The notes under the pieces: generated by a model | Told to the model about the DNA's origin: nothing | What the model saw: only the letters and a program-made list of their open reading frames with translations | Databases searched by the model: none | In this document: positions 16,506 through 25,333 of the stretch, in pieces | Layout of the letters: the number at the start of each line of letters is the position of its first letter | How positions within the stretch are numbered: position 1 is the stretch's first letter | Assembly (NCBI GenBank): GCA_016935955.1 | Contig: JAFGPY010000290.1 | Location: forward strand, 17,759 to 81,758 | Direction of reading: 5' to 3' | DNA from: Planctomycetota bacterium | GTDB lineage: Bacteria; Planctomycetota; Phycisphaerae; FEN-1346; JAACEH01 | DNA length: 64,000 bases | Translations under genes and position numbers: made by a program

Positions 16506-18095
16506 TCAGCGTTTGTCGCCGCCCGGCGTCTTATAGGCACCCGGTGCGGCGGATCCGGCTGCCCGCGGCGAGGCTCCGGTCATGGCGTCGCCCGTGACCA
16601 GTTCCGACTCCTGGATGACGTTCAGGATGTCGCGGGCGCCCACAGGCATCGGCCCTTTGACCAGTTCCGGAAGGTGGAACGCCAGAATCGTGTAATCGTG
16701 GTCGGTCGGATCCTCTTGCGGCAGCAGCAGCGGCTTGTGCGACTTGCCGGTCTCGTCCACGTAGCTGAAGTACGTCTTGAGGAACTGTCCGTCGCGACGA
16801 CGGCTGCTGAAGGCCAGCCAGCGGCCGTTGCTCGACCAGGAGTGCCACGACTCGGACTGGTCGCTGTTGCACTCCATGGGACGGCACTCGCCACTGGCGG
16901 TATCAAGGATGTACAGGTCGGCGTCGGCCTTGAACGACCCCTGGTAGCTGTACGAACACAGACACATCACGCACCAGCGACCGTCGGGCGAGAAACGCGG
17001 CTCGGTGATGCTCATGCCCATCTTCTCGGCCGACAGCACCGTCTCGACGTCGCCCCATTGCCCTGTGTCGATGTCGTAGCTGATTCGCATGAGGCTGTAG
17101 CGGACATCCCGGAACTGATCCAGCGGCATCGCGTCGTTGTCGGTCCAGTACTTCGGAGCCCGGCAGAAGTAGAGGTACTTGCCGTCGGTCGACCACTGCG
17201 GGAAAGCTTCAAGGAACTCGGGCTGGGTAATCCTGGGCGTCGAGGTCACGGCTTTGTCGTCGACCGAGTAGATGATCAGATCGGAGTTCATGTCGATGAC
17301 GTCTCGGACTTCGCTGCCGGCCATGTGAAACACCTGGACGACCTTGTTGATGGAGAAGGCCGCCAAGCGGCCGCTCGGATGCCACGAGCCTACGGAGGCG
17401 GGAGCCTTGTTGCGCGGCGTGCGGGTCTCCAGTTTCTCGAGTTTGCCGTCCTTGAACATCAGCATGCCGCCATGGGGACCGCGAATCTGGACGACCATCA
17501 TGTCCGGACGGTTCTCGTAGAACGCGTGGCAGTTCATGCAGCCCTTGCGATCATCCATTTTGGCATTGTCCAGCAGACAGTCTTCCTGAAAGGTCTCGAT
17601 ATTGCGCTGGTGCCAGGTGATCGGCCCCCAACTGTTGTACATGGGTTTGATCTTGCGATAGAAAAGGTAAGGGTCGATCTTCTCGGGAGCAACCGCGGCC
17701 GAGACGGTCTCGTAACGAACCCACCGCCCGTCCTCCCCCTTGACGAAGACGTCGAAGTGCACCGCCTTGGGCTTGCCGTCAAGCAGACGGCGCCACTTCT
17801 CCGGCGGCAACACGATCGACGACGACTTGCCGTAGACCTGGAACTGCGGTTCGCCGTCGCCTCGGACCTTGACGAGATACGCGCTGCCGAGTTCCTTGAC
17901 CACGAAATTTAGGGGCGCGATGTTCGGGGGCATCACCACGCCGGCGTAATCGGGACTGATCGCCGGCCGCCGGCCGGCCTCGACGCAGTCGCCAACCGAC
18001 GGCGGCAGATGCGCCACGACCGAAGCCACGGCGACTCCGCCCAGGGCGACGGCCCCCACGACAACTACGGCGGTCCACCACCTGCGTGCCTTCAT
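16506..18095 (-). CDS. Third copy: monoheme cytochrome c / beta-propeller secreted protein
   Basis: The product has 529 aa with an N-terminal hydrophobic helix (VVVVGAVALGGVAVASVVAH) that directs export. Residues about 45-135 form a strand-rich domain beginning PDYAGVVMPPNIAPLNF. IDPYLFYRKIKPMYNSWGPI follows, then one heme-c site, CMNCH (186-190), with conserved Met200 as a possible second ligand. From about 240 there are TolB/WD40-like blades: SWHPSGRLAAFSI, QWSTDGKYLYFC, RFSPDGRWCVMC, SWHSWSSNGRWLAFSS. Covalent heme attachment implies an extracytoplasmic location. The start overlaps the preceding membrane gene by ATGA. It is homologous along its length to the proteins at 20266-21855 and 23756-25333. 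The function is unknown; redox or sensing roles are inference. Confidence 0.85.
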   Translation of the reverse strand: MKARRWWTAVVVVGAVALGGVAVASVVAHLPPSVGDCVEAGRRPAISPDYAGVVMPPNIAPLNFVVKELGSAYLVKVRGDGEPQFQVYGKSSSIVLPPEKWRRLLDGKPKAVHFDVFVKGEDGRWVRYETVSAAVAPEKIDPYLFYRKIKPMYNSWGPITWHQRNIETFQEDCLLDNAKMDDRKGCMNCHAFYENRPDMMVVQIRGPHGGMLMFKDGKLEKLETRTPRNKAPASVGSWHPSGRLAAFSINKVVQVFHMAGSEVRDVIDMNSDLIIYSVDDKAVTSTPRITQPEFLEAFPQWSTDGKYLYFCRAPKYWTDNDAMPLDQFRDVRYSLMRISYDIDTGQWGDVETVLSAEKMGMSITEPRFSPDGRWCVMCLCSYSYQGSFKADADLYILDTASGECRPMECNSDQSESWHSWSSNGRWLAFSSRRRDGQFLKTYFSYVDETGKSHKPLLLPQEDPTDHDYTILAFHLPELVKGPMPVGARDILNVIQESELVTGDAMTGASPRAAGSAAPGAYKTPGGDKR

Positions 18096-19906
18096 CGTCC
18101 AGCTCCCTTCGAAGGCGCGAACTCGGAGAATGCGTACCAGTAGTAGGTCTTGACGAATTCCGGGTCAAGGGCAAGTGCCGTAAGGAAGTCTCGCGCCGTC
18201 TTGCCTTTCTGCCGCATGAGCGAGTCGGTCCGCAGGAGCCTCTCGAAGCAGCGACGCACGTCGAGGTCGACCGCGAATTGATCGCGCGACACCGTGGTTC
18301 CGGGTTGCAGACTGTAGTACAGCAAGGCCTCCTGTACGTGACGCGGAAGTTTCTTGTATCCTAATGTTTTGAAACCATCCAAATGCCGAACGAGAACCGG
18401 CAGGCCTCGCATCGGATGGTCCAGCAGACAGTCGGCAACCAGGTACTCGAAGGCCATGCGATTGTTCGGATTGCTCTTTAGCAACCGTTCCAAGTCGTCG
18501 CGCACCGTCGGATTATGGGGGATGTAGTCGTCCCGCAGGTTTACGGCCCTGATTCTCCGCAGCCGCTCATCGAGCGGAAACTCGCCGTGCCGGTGGTAGT
18601 GGTCGAGCATGTGCGCGGCCCAGCATTCGTCGCGCGGACTGTTGTGCAGGCCACGAAGATAACCGAGGAAGGTCTGGGCCGCGGGCTTCTGGTCCTTGAC
18701 GATGTTGATCTCCGCCAGAAGCCGCAGGGTGGACGGCCGGTCGCCGTCGACCTGCAGCATTTCGTGGGCGGCATGTTCGGCGGCATTCACGCGCCCCAAT
18801 TCGAAGAACAGGTCTGAATAGCGATCGATTTCGACACGGACGAAGTCCTGGGTGCGGCCCCTCCGATCGACCAGCAGCAGCGAGCCGCGAGCTTGCGGAA
18901 ACTTGAACATCTCGTCGAGCAGAAGTCCCTCATTGTACAGGGCGAAGTTGACGTCGCTGTTCAGGCAAATCGCGTCCAGGGGCCGAGCCCTGGCTATGCT
19001 GGCGAACTGCTCAAGCGTGATCTGCCTGGCCTCCTTCAGGAAGTCGTCCCAGAGCCCCTCGTGGCGGCAGTAGTCCAGCCGGAACGATGCTTTCAGCCCC
19101 GGACACTGGGTCGCGTAGGCCGTGATCGCTCCGGCGCCGCCCAGCACCGCCAGTTGCAGCAGCCATACGCCGACGACCGCAAGCCCGGAAAGTCCCGCCG
19201 GCTTCTTTCTGGGCGCAGCCGTCGTCGCGAAAGCGGACCTCCGCGTCCAAATTTCCCTGATGACGATGAGGCCGACCAGGATCAGTAACGGTCCGGGAAC
19301 GTACGTGTTGTGCTCCGTCGCGCCGGAGCCGTAGGTGACGCCATACACCCATCCCCCGGCATGGTAGACAAGTGCGGCCAGAATCAGCCCGACGGCGATG
19401 CGAATCTGCAGCCGCCGCGACGGCAGGTGGGCGTGAATATTGGCGGCAACCAACACCAGCAGAAGGCCCAAAGCGTACAACAGCGGACCGCCGGCCTCCT
19501 TCAAACGCAGGTCGTAGTAGTTCGCCGCAACCAGCAGGCCGAGGGCCGGAACGAAACTCAGCAGACGAAGCCACGAGCGACTCCGCACCGGCAGCCACAG
19601 GTCGATCCCCGCAGCGAGCGCCGCAGCAACCAGCGTAAGGATCAGTGCGCCGAGCCAACCGTAGCAGTAGTATTGGTGCAGGGCCCCGGCGGCATAGTTC
19701 ACCAGGCCGCCCGTCTCGTCGGCCATGCCCTTGAAGGTCTCCCAGGTGCGGGAGAAGAACATGGAGGCGGGAACGTAACGGTCATAGATCAGCCGCGTGT
19801 CGACGGCGACGAAGACGTAGACGTAGAAAGCGGTCAGCAGCAGGAGATAGCGCAAAACGATCCCGCCTGCCTGCCACACGCATCGCTTCGGCGTGCCCTC
19901 GGCCAT
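18092..19906 (-). CDS. Third copy: DUF6057-like polytopic membrane protein with helical tail
   Basis: The product has 604 aa. About eight to nine hydrophobic segments fill residues 10-290; the soluble tail of about 300 residues is helical and TPR-like. Markers shared with the two paralogues are GGLVNYAAGALHQYYCYGWL (N-terminal loop), FFELGRVNAAEHA, NFALYNEGLL...MFKFPQ and NNRMAFEYL. The N-terminal GGL-loop pattern is what I remember from DUF6057 proteins of Bacteroidota. I chose ATG 19906 because GAGG lies eight nt upstream; a longer frame to 20023 adds a basic, unlikely leader. The stop overlaps the start of the downstream cytochrome-propeller gene. The tail may bind that partner; this is inference. 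Confidence 0.82.
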   Translation of the reverse strand: MAEGTPKRCVWQAGGIVLRYLLLLTAFYVYVFVAVDTRLIYDRYVPASMFFSRTWETFKGMADETGGLVNYAAGALHQYYCYGWLGALILTLVAAALAAGIDLWLPVRSRSWLRLLSFVPALGLLVAANYYDLRLKEAGGPLLYALGLLLVLVAANIHAHLPSRRLQIRIAVGLILAALVYHAGGWVYGVTYGSGATEHNTYVPGPLLILVGLIVIREIWTRRSAFATTAAPRKKPAGLSGLAVVGVWLLQLAVLGGAGAITAYATQCPGLKASFRLDYCRHEGLWDDFLKEARQITLEQFASIARARPLDAICLNSDVNFALYNEGLLLDEMFKFPQARGSLLLVDRRGRTQDFVRVEIDRYSDLFFELGRVNAAEHAAHEMLQVDGDRPSTLRLLAEINIVKDQKPAAQTFLGYLRGLHNSPRDECWAAHMLDHYHRHGEFPLDERLRRIRAVNLRDDYIPHNPTVRDDLERLLKSNPNNRMAFEYLVADCLLDHPMRGLPVLVRHLDGFKTLGYKKLPRHVQEALLYYSLQPGTTVSRDQFAVDLDVRRCFERLLRTDSLMRQKGKTARDFLTALALDPEFVKTYYWYAFSEFAPSKGAGR

Positions 19907-20149
19907 ACTCGTGTCCTCAGAAGTGTCGACCGGAGCGCGGTCGTCGTCCTGCCGTCTCTTGCGGACGCGCAAACGCAATCTCTCGGGCGATGCCAACACA
20001 CCACGGCGCCGGTTGAACGTCAACAGAAGAAGTGTACGCCACTTGGCGCCGAGGCAGACGAGCCGTCACCTATCCCATAAGGAAATGCAGCGCTCGAAAG
20101 GTGGCCCGGCCGTCACGGCCAGACGATACGGCACGATTCATACTCGAAC

Positions 20150-20164
20150 ACACCTCGAAGGTGT
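20150..20164. promoter_or_regulatory. 15-bp palindrome at the predicted transcription start
   Basis: ACACCT-CGA-AGGTGT is a perfect inverted repeat with 6-bp arms and a 3-nt centre. It sits directly downstream of the -10 candidate, where a repressor would block initiation. No second copy was noticed in the window. The operator role is inference. Confidence 0.4.
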
Positions 20165-20170
20165 TGTGAT

Positions 20171-20199
20171 AGTATAACTTACGAAGCAATACCGAGCAA
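20171..20199 (-). promoter_or_regulatory. Sigma70-like promoter candidate for the third pair
   Basis: On the minus strand TTGCTC (20199-20194) and TATACT (20176-20171) are separated by exactly 17 nt. The -10 matches five of six consensus bases; the -35 matches three. Transcription would start near 20164, about 260 nt upstream of the chosen start at 19906. Confidence 0.45.
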
Positions 20200-20265
20200 A
20201 CAAACCTTCCGGAAGTTTTTCGGCGACACGGCCGCCCATGCATCGCCTCTGCGGGCCGCCGCACG

Positions 20266-21855
20266 TCATCGCGGCCCGGTTGTCCCCTGCTGATAGGCGT
20301 CTCCCTCGGCCTGTTCCGCCTTGACCTGGGGGCTCGCCGATGTCATGGGCATGCGACTCTCGTCGGCCATCGGCGTGCGGATCAGTCGGGCCATCTCGCG
20401 GCCGCGAACCGGTACAGGACAAATCGCCAGTTCCGGCACGTTGTATGTCTTGATAAACGACTCGTAGAATCGCGGATCCTTCTGCGGCAACAGTAGCGGT
20501 TTGCTGAAGTGTCCCTCGCGGTCCACGTGGCTGACGTACAGCCGCGCCATCAAGCCGTTGCCCCGCTTGCTGGCGAACATCAGCCACCGCCCGTTGCTGG
20601 ACCAACTGTGCCAGGAATCCGTCTCGTCGCTGTTGATCTGCAACTTGCGATACTGCCGCGTTTCCAGGTCCATCACGTACAGGTCGCTGCTCTTCTGGAA
20701 CACCGGGAAGCAACCGTAGTCGGCCATGCAGAAGACGAGCAGACGCCCGTTCGGGCTGATGCGCGGCTGCGTGATGCTCGTGTGCGTCTCGCCAGACGAC
20801 AACACCATCTCCGGCGGTCCCCACTGCCCTGTGGCGTCGTCGTAGCTGACCCGCATCAGGTCATAGCGCACTTCGTTGTAGCGTTCCGGCGGCAGACTCT
20901 TGGTATCGCTCCAGAGCTTCCGGGCGCTGCTGAAGTAGAGGTACTTGCCGTCGGGATGCCAGCACGGATAGGTTTCCATACGGTCCTTGTCGGCCAGGCT
21001 CGGATGCGAGCCCACGCGGTCCTCGTCAACGAGGTAGTAGACCAGTGTCGAGTCCAGGTCGATGACGTCCCGCGTCTCTTCGCGCAGGCTGTGAAAGAAT
21101 TGCCGCACCTGGACCACCGCACAGACCGCCATCTTGCCGTCGGGATGCCAGGAAGTGTAGCCCGTCAGCCCGTACTGCGACTTGGTGTTGACCCGCAATC
21201 CGACACCGTCGCGGACCAGGATGGTGGCGCTGCCGGCCGTACCTCCGCGGGTGTGCAACATCATCGTGGTCGGGTCATTGTCCTTGAACGTGTGGCAATT
21301 GACGCATCCCTCGCCGAACGAGACGTTGCGCACCACCAGCGTCTCATCGTAACCCGAGAGGTCCCTCTGACAGATGTCGATCGGCCCCCAACTGTTGAAG
21401 ATGGGCCGGATCAGCCGGTATACCACGTAACGGTCGATCTCCTCGTCGGCCACCGCAATCGTCAACGGCTGAAACGTCCGCCACCGGCCGTCCTCGCCCT
21501 GCGCGGATGCCCGCACCGTCAACCGGTTGCCGCGATTGGCCTCCAGCAGACTTCGCCACGCAGAAGTCGGGATGACGACCTCGGGGCCGCTTCCACCCAG
21601 GACAATCGCCTCTCCCTTGTCGCCCGCGATCCTGACGTGGTACCGTTCGCCGGGCTCGTCGATGCAGAAGCTCAGCGGCGCCATGTTCACGGGAACCGTC
21701 ACGCCGCCATAGTCGGGCGTGACGTGCGGTGGACGGTCCACTTCGGCCGCCCCGGAAGGTTCGGCGACACCATCCGTGCAGCCGCCGGTCGCGATCGCCA
21801 GCGCGAGCAAGCACACCAGCAGCGAATATGGCAAGCGCCGCCCACGGTGCGTCAC
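20266..21855 (-). CDS. Second copy: monoheme cytochrome c / beta-propeller secreted protein
   Basis: The product has 529 aa. The N-terminus LPYSLLVCLLALAIATGGC looks like a signal peptide ending in a possible lipidated Cys26, but the box TGGC is imperfect. It has the same order as its paralogues: PDYGGVTVPVNMAPLSF strand domain, IFNSWGPID, heme site CVNCH (184-188), Met198 and a downstream HTRGG. Propeller blades follow (SWHPDGKMAVCAV, CWHPDGKYLYFSS, RISPNGRLLVFCM, SWHSWSSNGRWLMFAS). The GTG start overlaps the upstream membrane gene as GTGA, so translation should depend on it. Closest in sequence to the copy at 23756-25333. Extracytoplasmic because heme c is attached outside the cytoplasm. 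Confidence 0.85.
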   Translation of the reverse strand: MTHRGRRLPYSLLVCLLALAIATGGCTDGVAEPSGAAEVDRPPHVTPDYGGVTVPVNMAPLSFCIDEPGERYHVRIAGDKGEAIVLGGSGPEVVIPTSAWRSLLEANRGNRLTVRASAQGEDGRWRTFQPLTIAVADEEIDRYVVYRLIRPIFNSWGPIDICQRDLSGYDETLVVRNVSFGEGCVNCHTFKDNDPTTMMLHTRGGTAGSATILVRDGVGLRVNTKSQYGLTGYTSWHPDGKMAVCAVVQVRQFFHSLREETRDVIDLDSTLVYYLVDEDRVGSHPSLADKDRMETYPCWHPDGKYLYFSSARKLWSDTKSLPPERYNEVRYDLMRVSYDDATGQWGPPEMVLSSGETHTSITQPRISPNGRLLVFCMADYGCFPVFQKSSDLYVMDLETRQYRKLQINSDETDSWHSWSSNGRWLMFASKRGNGLMARLYVSHVDREGHFSKPLLLPQKDPRFYESFIKTYNVPELAICPVPVRGREMARLIRTPMADESRMPMTSASPQVKAEQAEGDAYQQGTTGPR

Positions 21856-23759
21856 GGCTCTCCCCTTCCCGGCCCGAAGAAGAAGTAATAGAAGTAGGTG
21901 TCGCCGAATCGTGCGGTCAGCCGAACCATGGCCGCTTCAGGATCGGCTGACGTTCTGGCCTCGCCCCACTCCCGGGCGAACTCGCGGAATCGCGCGACCG
22001 CTATCGGACTGATGCTTCGCCGGCCGAGGTTCACCTTCTTTTGTTCGAGCGACTCGTACAGAAGGATCGCCTCCTGCCAGTGATACGGGATGGCCTTGTA
22101 GCCGAAGTCGTCGAGCCGCGAGAGCTGGCCGATGAGGTCCGGCACTTGGCGACTGAGCAGCCAGTAGGTCATGAGGTACTCGAAGGCCATATGGTTCTTG
22201 GGATTCTGACGCAGCAGGTCGTTCCACCGGTCGTCGATATGGCCGTGGTTCCTGGTGGCGCTGCTGTCGTAGACCACCGAGCGGATGCGGCCAATGAGCG
22301 GGTCCGATTGCAGACGCGGGTCGTCCTCGAGCCTGGCCAGCATGTCGTCGGCCTCTTTCCGGTAGCGCCTGTACTTGCGCAGGTCGCGAAGGAACATCTT
22401 CGCTCCCTCGCTGTGTCCCTTGACGACGTTGGCGATCGCCAGCAGCTTGAGCATCGCCGGACGATCGTCGAAGGTCTCGAACGAATTCTGGGCGATGAAT
22501 TCGGCCTCGTTGACCCGTCCTAATTCCAGGTATGACCAGGCCAACTTGCCGCAGTCCAGACGTTCGTCGCGCTGCACCTTCAGGGCGATGCCTTCCATGT
22601 CCTGGGGATAGGAGAACAGGGCTTCGCCGAGTTGCCCGGTGTGGTACAGCGCCCGCAGCACGTCGTGCCGCAGAGGCGCCGAATACCAGTGCCCGGGAAA
22701 CTCGCGGGCTTCGCGCAGCGCGTCGTCCCAGCGCCGACACTCGCACAGGTAACACAGCCGCGCGGACGCATGCTGAACGGGATCGTGCAGGGTCGTCACC
22801 AGCGCCGCTCCCCCTGCAACCACCAGGGCCGTCAGCAGCAGGGACACGATGCGTCGCGGCCCTGCCGGTCGACCGGCTCGCAACACACCCAGGAGAACCG
22901 CGCCCAGGCACAGTGAGGCGAACACCAGGGCGACCGGAGCAGTCGTCAACTGGCCCGTGGGCAGCGTGATGATCAGACGCCCGTTCTCGGCGGCAATGAA
23001 CGGCAACCACCTGCCGACCCATGAGGGGCTCAATGCTACAGGCGTCAGGTGCGCGCCCAGGGCCGGCACGCAGACGCCCAGAAGGACGTAGACCACTCCG
23101 ACCGCCCGACGCCCGCCCTTGAGCAACTCATAGACGCCGACGGTCAGCGCGGTCAGAAGATACGCCTTGCCGGCCAGGTAATAGACCGCAAGCGACACGG
23201 CGGCGAAGGTTGCCAGCGAAGCAGCCGCGGAGCGACCCGGCGCGCGGAGACAGACAACGGCGCCGGCCATGGCGACCAGCACGCCGAAGGCCATCGGCAG
23301 CGGGTTGATATACTGGTTGGCGATGACCAGCAACAGCACCGCCGGGACGAAGACCAGCGGATTGTGACGACGACGTCCCAGAGCGGCCAGCAGTTCTCCG
23401 GTCATCAGGCACACCAGCATGGCGGCCACGGTGATGGCGAGGGCTCCAAACCAACTGATGAAGAAGTACTCGCTGACCCAGGCCGCAGCCAAGGCGACGG
23501 GACCGCCCGGGCGACTCATGAAGCCGCCGACTGACTCGTTGCACATTGAGAGCGGCACGGTGCCGAACACGTGGTCGACCATCGCAGGGTCCACCTTGGC
23601 CCACGGACTTCGGAATGCCCGGATCACGTACATGTGGTAGATCAGGTTCGGGTCGATGCGGAGCAGCACGTAGCCGAAAAAGGCGGCAAAGACCGCCAGG
23701 TAGCGCAGCGGCAGATCGATCCACGGCCAGGATGTGTTGCGGCCGAGGTTCCGGCTCAT
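21852..23759 (-). CDS. Second copy: DUF6057-like polytopic membrane protein with helical tail
   Basis: This 635-aa product has about nine transmembrane segments in residues 15-320 and a soluble helical tail. Family markers are RPGGPVALAAAWVSEYFFIS, YLELGRVNEAEFI, LRALYHTGQL...LFSYPQ, NHMAFEYL and a C-terminal YFYYFFFGPGRG. The ATG at 23759 overlaps the preceding cytochrome-propeller stop by ATGA. The open frame extends far upstream to 24770, but that portion is the out-of-frame shadow of the neighbouring gene and I excluded it. Its stop overlaps the next gene as GTGA. Five genes from 27345 to 20266 are thus joined without gaps except overlaps, one likely transcript. Confidence 0.85.
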   Translation of the reverse strand: MSRNLGRNTSWPWIDLPLRYLAVFAAFFGYVLLRIDPNLIYHMYVIRAFRSPWAKVDPAMVDHVFGTVPLSMCNESVGGFMSRPGGPVALAAAWVSEYFFISWFGALAITVAAMLVCLMTGELLAALGRRRHNPLVFVPAVLLLVIANQYINPLPMAFGVLVAMAGAVVCLRAPGRSAAASLATFAAVSLAVYYLAGKAYLLTALTVGVYELLKGGRRAVGVVYVLLGVCVPALGAHLTPVALSPSWVGRWLPFIAAENGRLIITLPTGQLTTAPVALVFASLCLGAVLLGVLRAGRPAGPRRIVSLLLTALVVAGGAALVTTLHDPVQHASARLCYLCECRRWDDALREAREFPGHWYSAPLRHDVLRALYHTGQLGEALFSYPQDMEGIALKVQRDERLDCGKLAWSYLELGRVNEAEFIAQNSFETFDDRPAMLKLLAIANVVKGHSEGAKMFLRDLRKYRRYRKEADDMLARLEDDPRLQSDPLIGRIRSVVYDSSATRNHGHIDDRWNDLLRQNPKNHMAFEYLMTYWLLSRQVPDLIGQLSRLDDFGYKAIPYHWQEAILLYESLEQKKVNLGRRSISPIAVARFREFAREWGEARTSADPEAAMVRLTARFGDTYFYYFFFGPGRGEP

Positions 23760-25333
23760 GGCTTCCCTCCTCCGTTCTGCTTCATCGTCCGCCCGGCATT
23801 TGGACTGGCCGAGGTGATTGGCAGGCGGCTCTGGGTCTCCATGGGCGTGGCCACGAGCTGCGACAACCGATCGGCGTCCACGGGCACAGGTGTTGCAACG
23901 AGTTCCGGCACGTTGTAGGTCCGTACGAACGACTCGTAGTGACGGGGATCGCTCTGTGGAAGCAACAGCGGCTTGTGGAACGTTCCTTCGGCGTCCACGT
24001 AGCTGATGTACGGGCGGGCGTAGATGCCGTTGTCCCGTTTGCTCGAGAAGACCACCCAGCGACCGTTGCTCGACCAGCTGTGCCACGAGTCGCTCTTGTC
24101 GCTGTTGGCGGCCACACGGTCGTACTTGCCCGAAACCAGGTCGAGCAGGTACAGGTCGCTGTCGGCGTGGCAGACAGGGAAACATCCGTACGGGCTGCCG
24201 CTGAAGAGCAGCCACCGCCCGTCGGGAGAGATCTTCGGCTGGGTCATGCTCATGCCCGTCGCGGCCGAGGCCAGAACCGTCTCGGGTTCGCCGAACGCCT
24301 GCGTCTCGGCATCGTAGGATACGCGGACCAAATCGTAGCGGACCTCGTCGAATCGTTTCGGCGGAAACTCGGCGTTGTCGTCCCACAACTTTTCGGCACT
24401 GCTGAAGTACAGGTAGCGGCCGTCCGGCGACCAGCACGGATACGTCTCCATGCGATCCTTTCTCGACAGGCCGGGATAGGTCTCCACGCGGTCTTCCTCG
24501 GCCAGGTAACAGACCAACGTCGAGTCCACGTCGATGACATCCATGACCGTATTGCCGGCCGGATGCAGGAACGGACGAACCTTGACCACGGCACAGACAA
24601 TCATGCGACCGCTCGGATGCCACGAGGCGTAACCCGTCAGCCCGTAATCGGTCACCGTGTTGACCTTGGCCGGCCGGCCATCGCGAACCAGGATCGTGCT
24701 GCTGCCGGCACTGCCGCCGCGAGTGTGCAGCAACATGTCGCTGGAATCGTTCTTGCGGAAAGTATGGCAATTGATGCAGCCGCTACCGAACCCCACGTTG
24801 TCGAGGACGAGAGTTTCGTCGAAACACGACAGGTCGCGTTGCAGGATGCGCAGACGACCGCAGGTATTGAACCGCGACCACATCAGGCGATAGACCAGGT
24901 ACCTATCTATCGGCTCAGCCGCCACGGTGTTGGTGATGCGTTCAAACTGCCGCCATGATGTATCCTCTCCCTGGACGAAGACATCGACGTGAAGCGAGCC
25001 GCCGCGGTTGGCCTCCAGCAGCGCTGCCCAACGCTTCTTCGGAAACCTGATCAGCCCATCGCCGGAAGCCACGACCACGGGCTCGCCGCGATCGCCCGAC
25101 AGTTTGGCCACATAGCTGCGGCCCGGTTCGTTGACCGCGAAATTCAGCGGCGCGAGGTTCGGCGGCACGACGGCCCCGGCATAGTCGGGTTCCATCCGTG
25201 CCGGCCTCCCTGCGGCTATCGCAGAATCGGGCACGCGGGGCTGTCTCACATAGCAGATCGCCAGAACGAGGGGCAACACCAACAGCACGGCAAGCGGCAG
25301 AGTACGTCGGACAATCGATCCCAGGGCTATCAT
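23756..25333 (-). CDS. First copy: monoheme cytochrome c / beta-propeller secreted protein
   Basis: The product has 525 aa with an N-terminal hydrophobic helix (TLPLAVLLVLPLVLAICYV). The strand domain starts PDYAGAVVPPNLAPLNF; the heme site is CINCH (186-190) with Met200 and HTRGG after it. Propeller blades include SWHPSGRMIVCAV, CWSPDGRYLYFSS, KISPDGRWLLFSG and SWHSWSSNGRWVVFSS. The segment before the heme reads FNTCGRLRI where the other two copies read NSWGPI, adding a cysteine (about 158). The start is an ATG overlapping the membrane gene by ATGA. It is translationally coupled at both ends. Function is not known beyond the family features. Confidence 0.85.
   Translation of the reverse strand: MIALGSIVRRTLPLAVLLVLPLVLAICYVRQPRVPDSAIAAGRPARMEPDYAGAVVPPNLAPLNFAVNEPGRSYVAKLSGDRGEPVVVASGDGLIRFPKKRWAALLEANRGGSLHVDVFVQGEDTSWRQFERITNTVAAEPIDRYLVYRLMWSRFNTCGRLRILQRDLSCFDETLVLDNVGFGSGCINCHTFRKNDSSDMLLHTRGGSAGSSTILVRDGRPAKVNTVTDYGLTGYASWHPSGRMIVCAVVKVRPFLHPAGNTVMDVIDVDSTLVCYLAEEDRVETYPGLSRKDRMETYPCWSPDGRYLYFSSAEKLWDDNAEFPPKRFDEVRYDLVRVSYDAETQAFGEPETVLASAATGMSMTQPKISPDGRWLLFSGSPYGCFPVCHADSDLYLLDLVSGKYDRVAANSDKSDSWHSWSSNGRWVVFSSKRDNGIYARPYISYVDAEGTFHKPLLLPQSDPRHYESFVRTYNVPELVATPVPVDADRLSQLVATPMETQSRLPITSASPNAGRTMKQNGGGKP

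Larger units (their letters stand above)
19907..20265 (-). other. Leader region between second and third membrane/cytochrome pairs
   Basis: This 359-nt gap is the only break in the six-gene array. It is visibly more AT-rich around 20160-20220. It contains a promoter-like sequence and a palindrome, listed separately, and a 64-codon open frame at 20070-20264 that has no convincing start signal or protein-like composition. It suggests that the third pair can be expressed separately from the first two. Confidence 0.55.

Noticed and set aside
20070..20264. 64-codon minus-strand frame in the array leader
   Set aside because: It runs across the promoter and palindrome, has no ribosome-binding site and no recognisable composition.
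21852..24770. Continuous 972-codon minus-strand frame
   Set aside because: The first 337 codons are out-of-frame sequence of the cytochrome-propeller gene; the real start is the ATG at 23759 that overlaps its stop.
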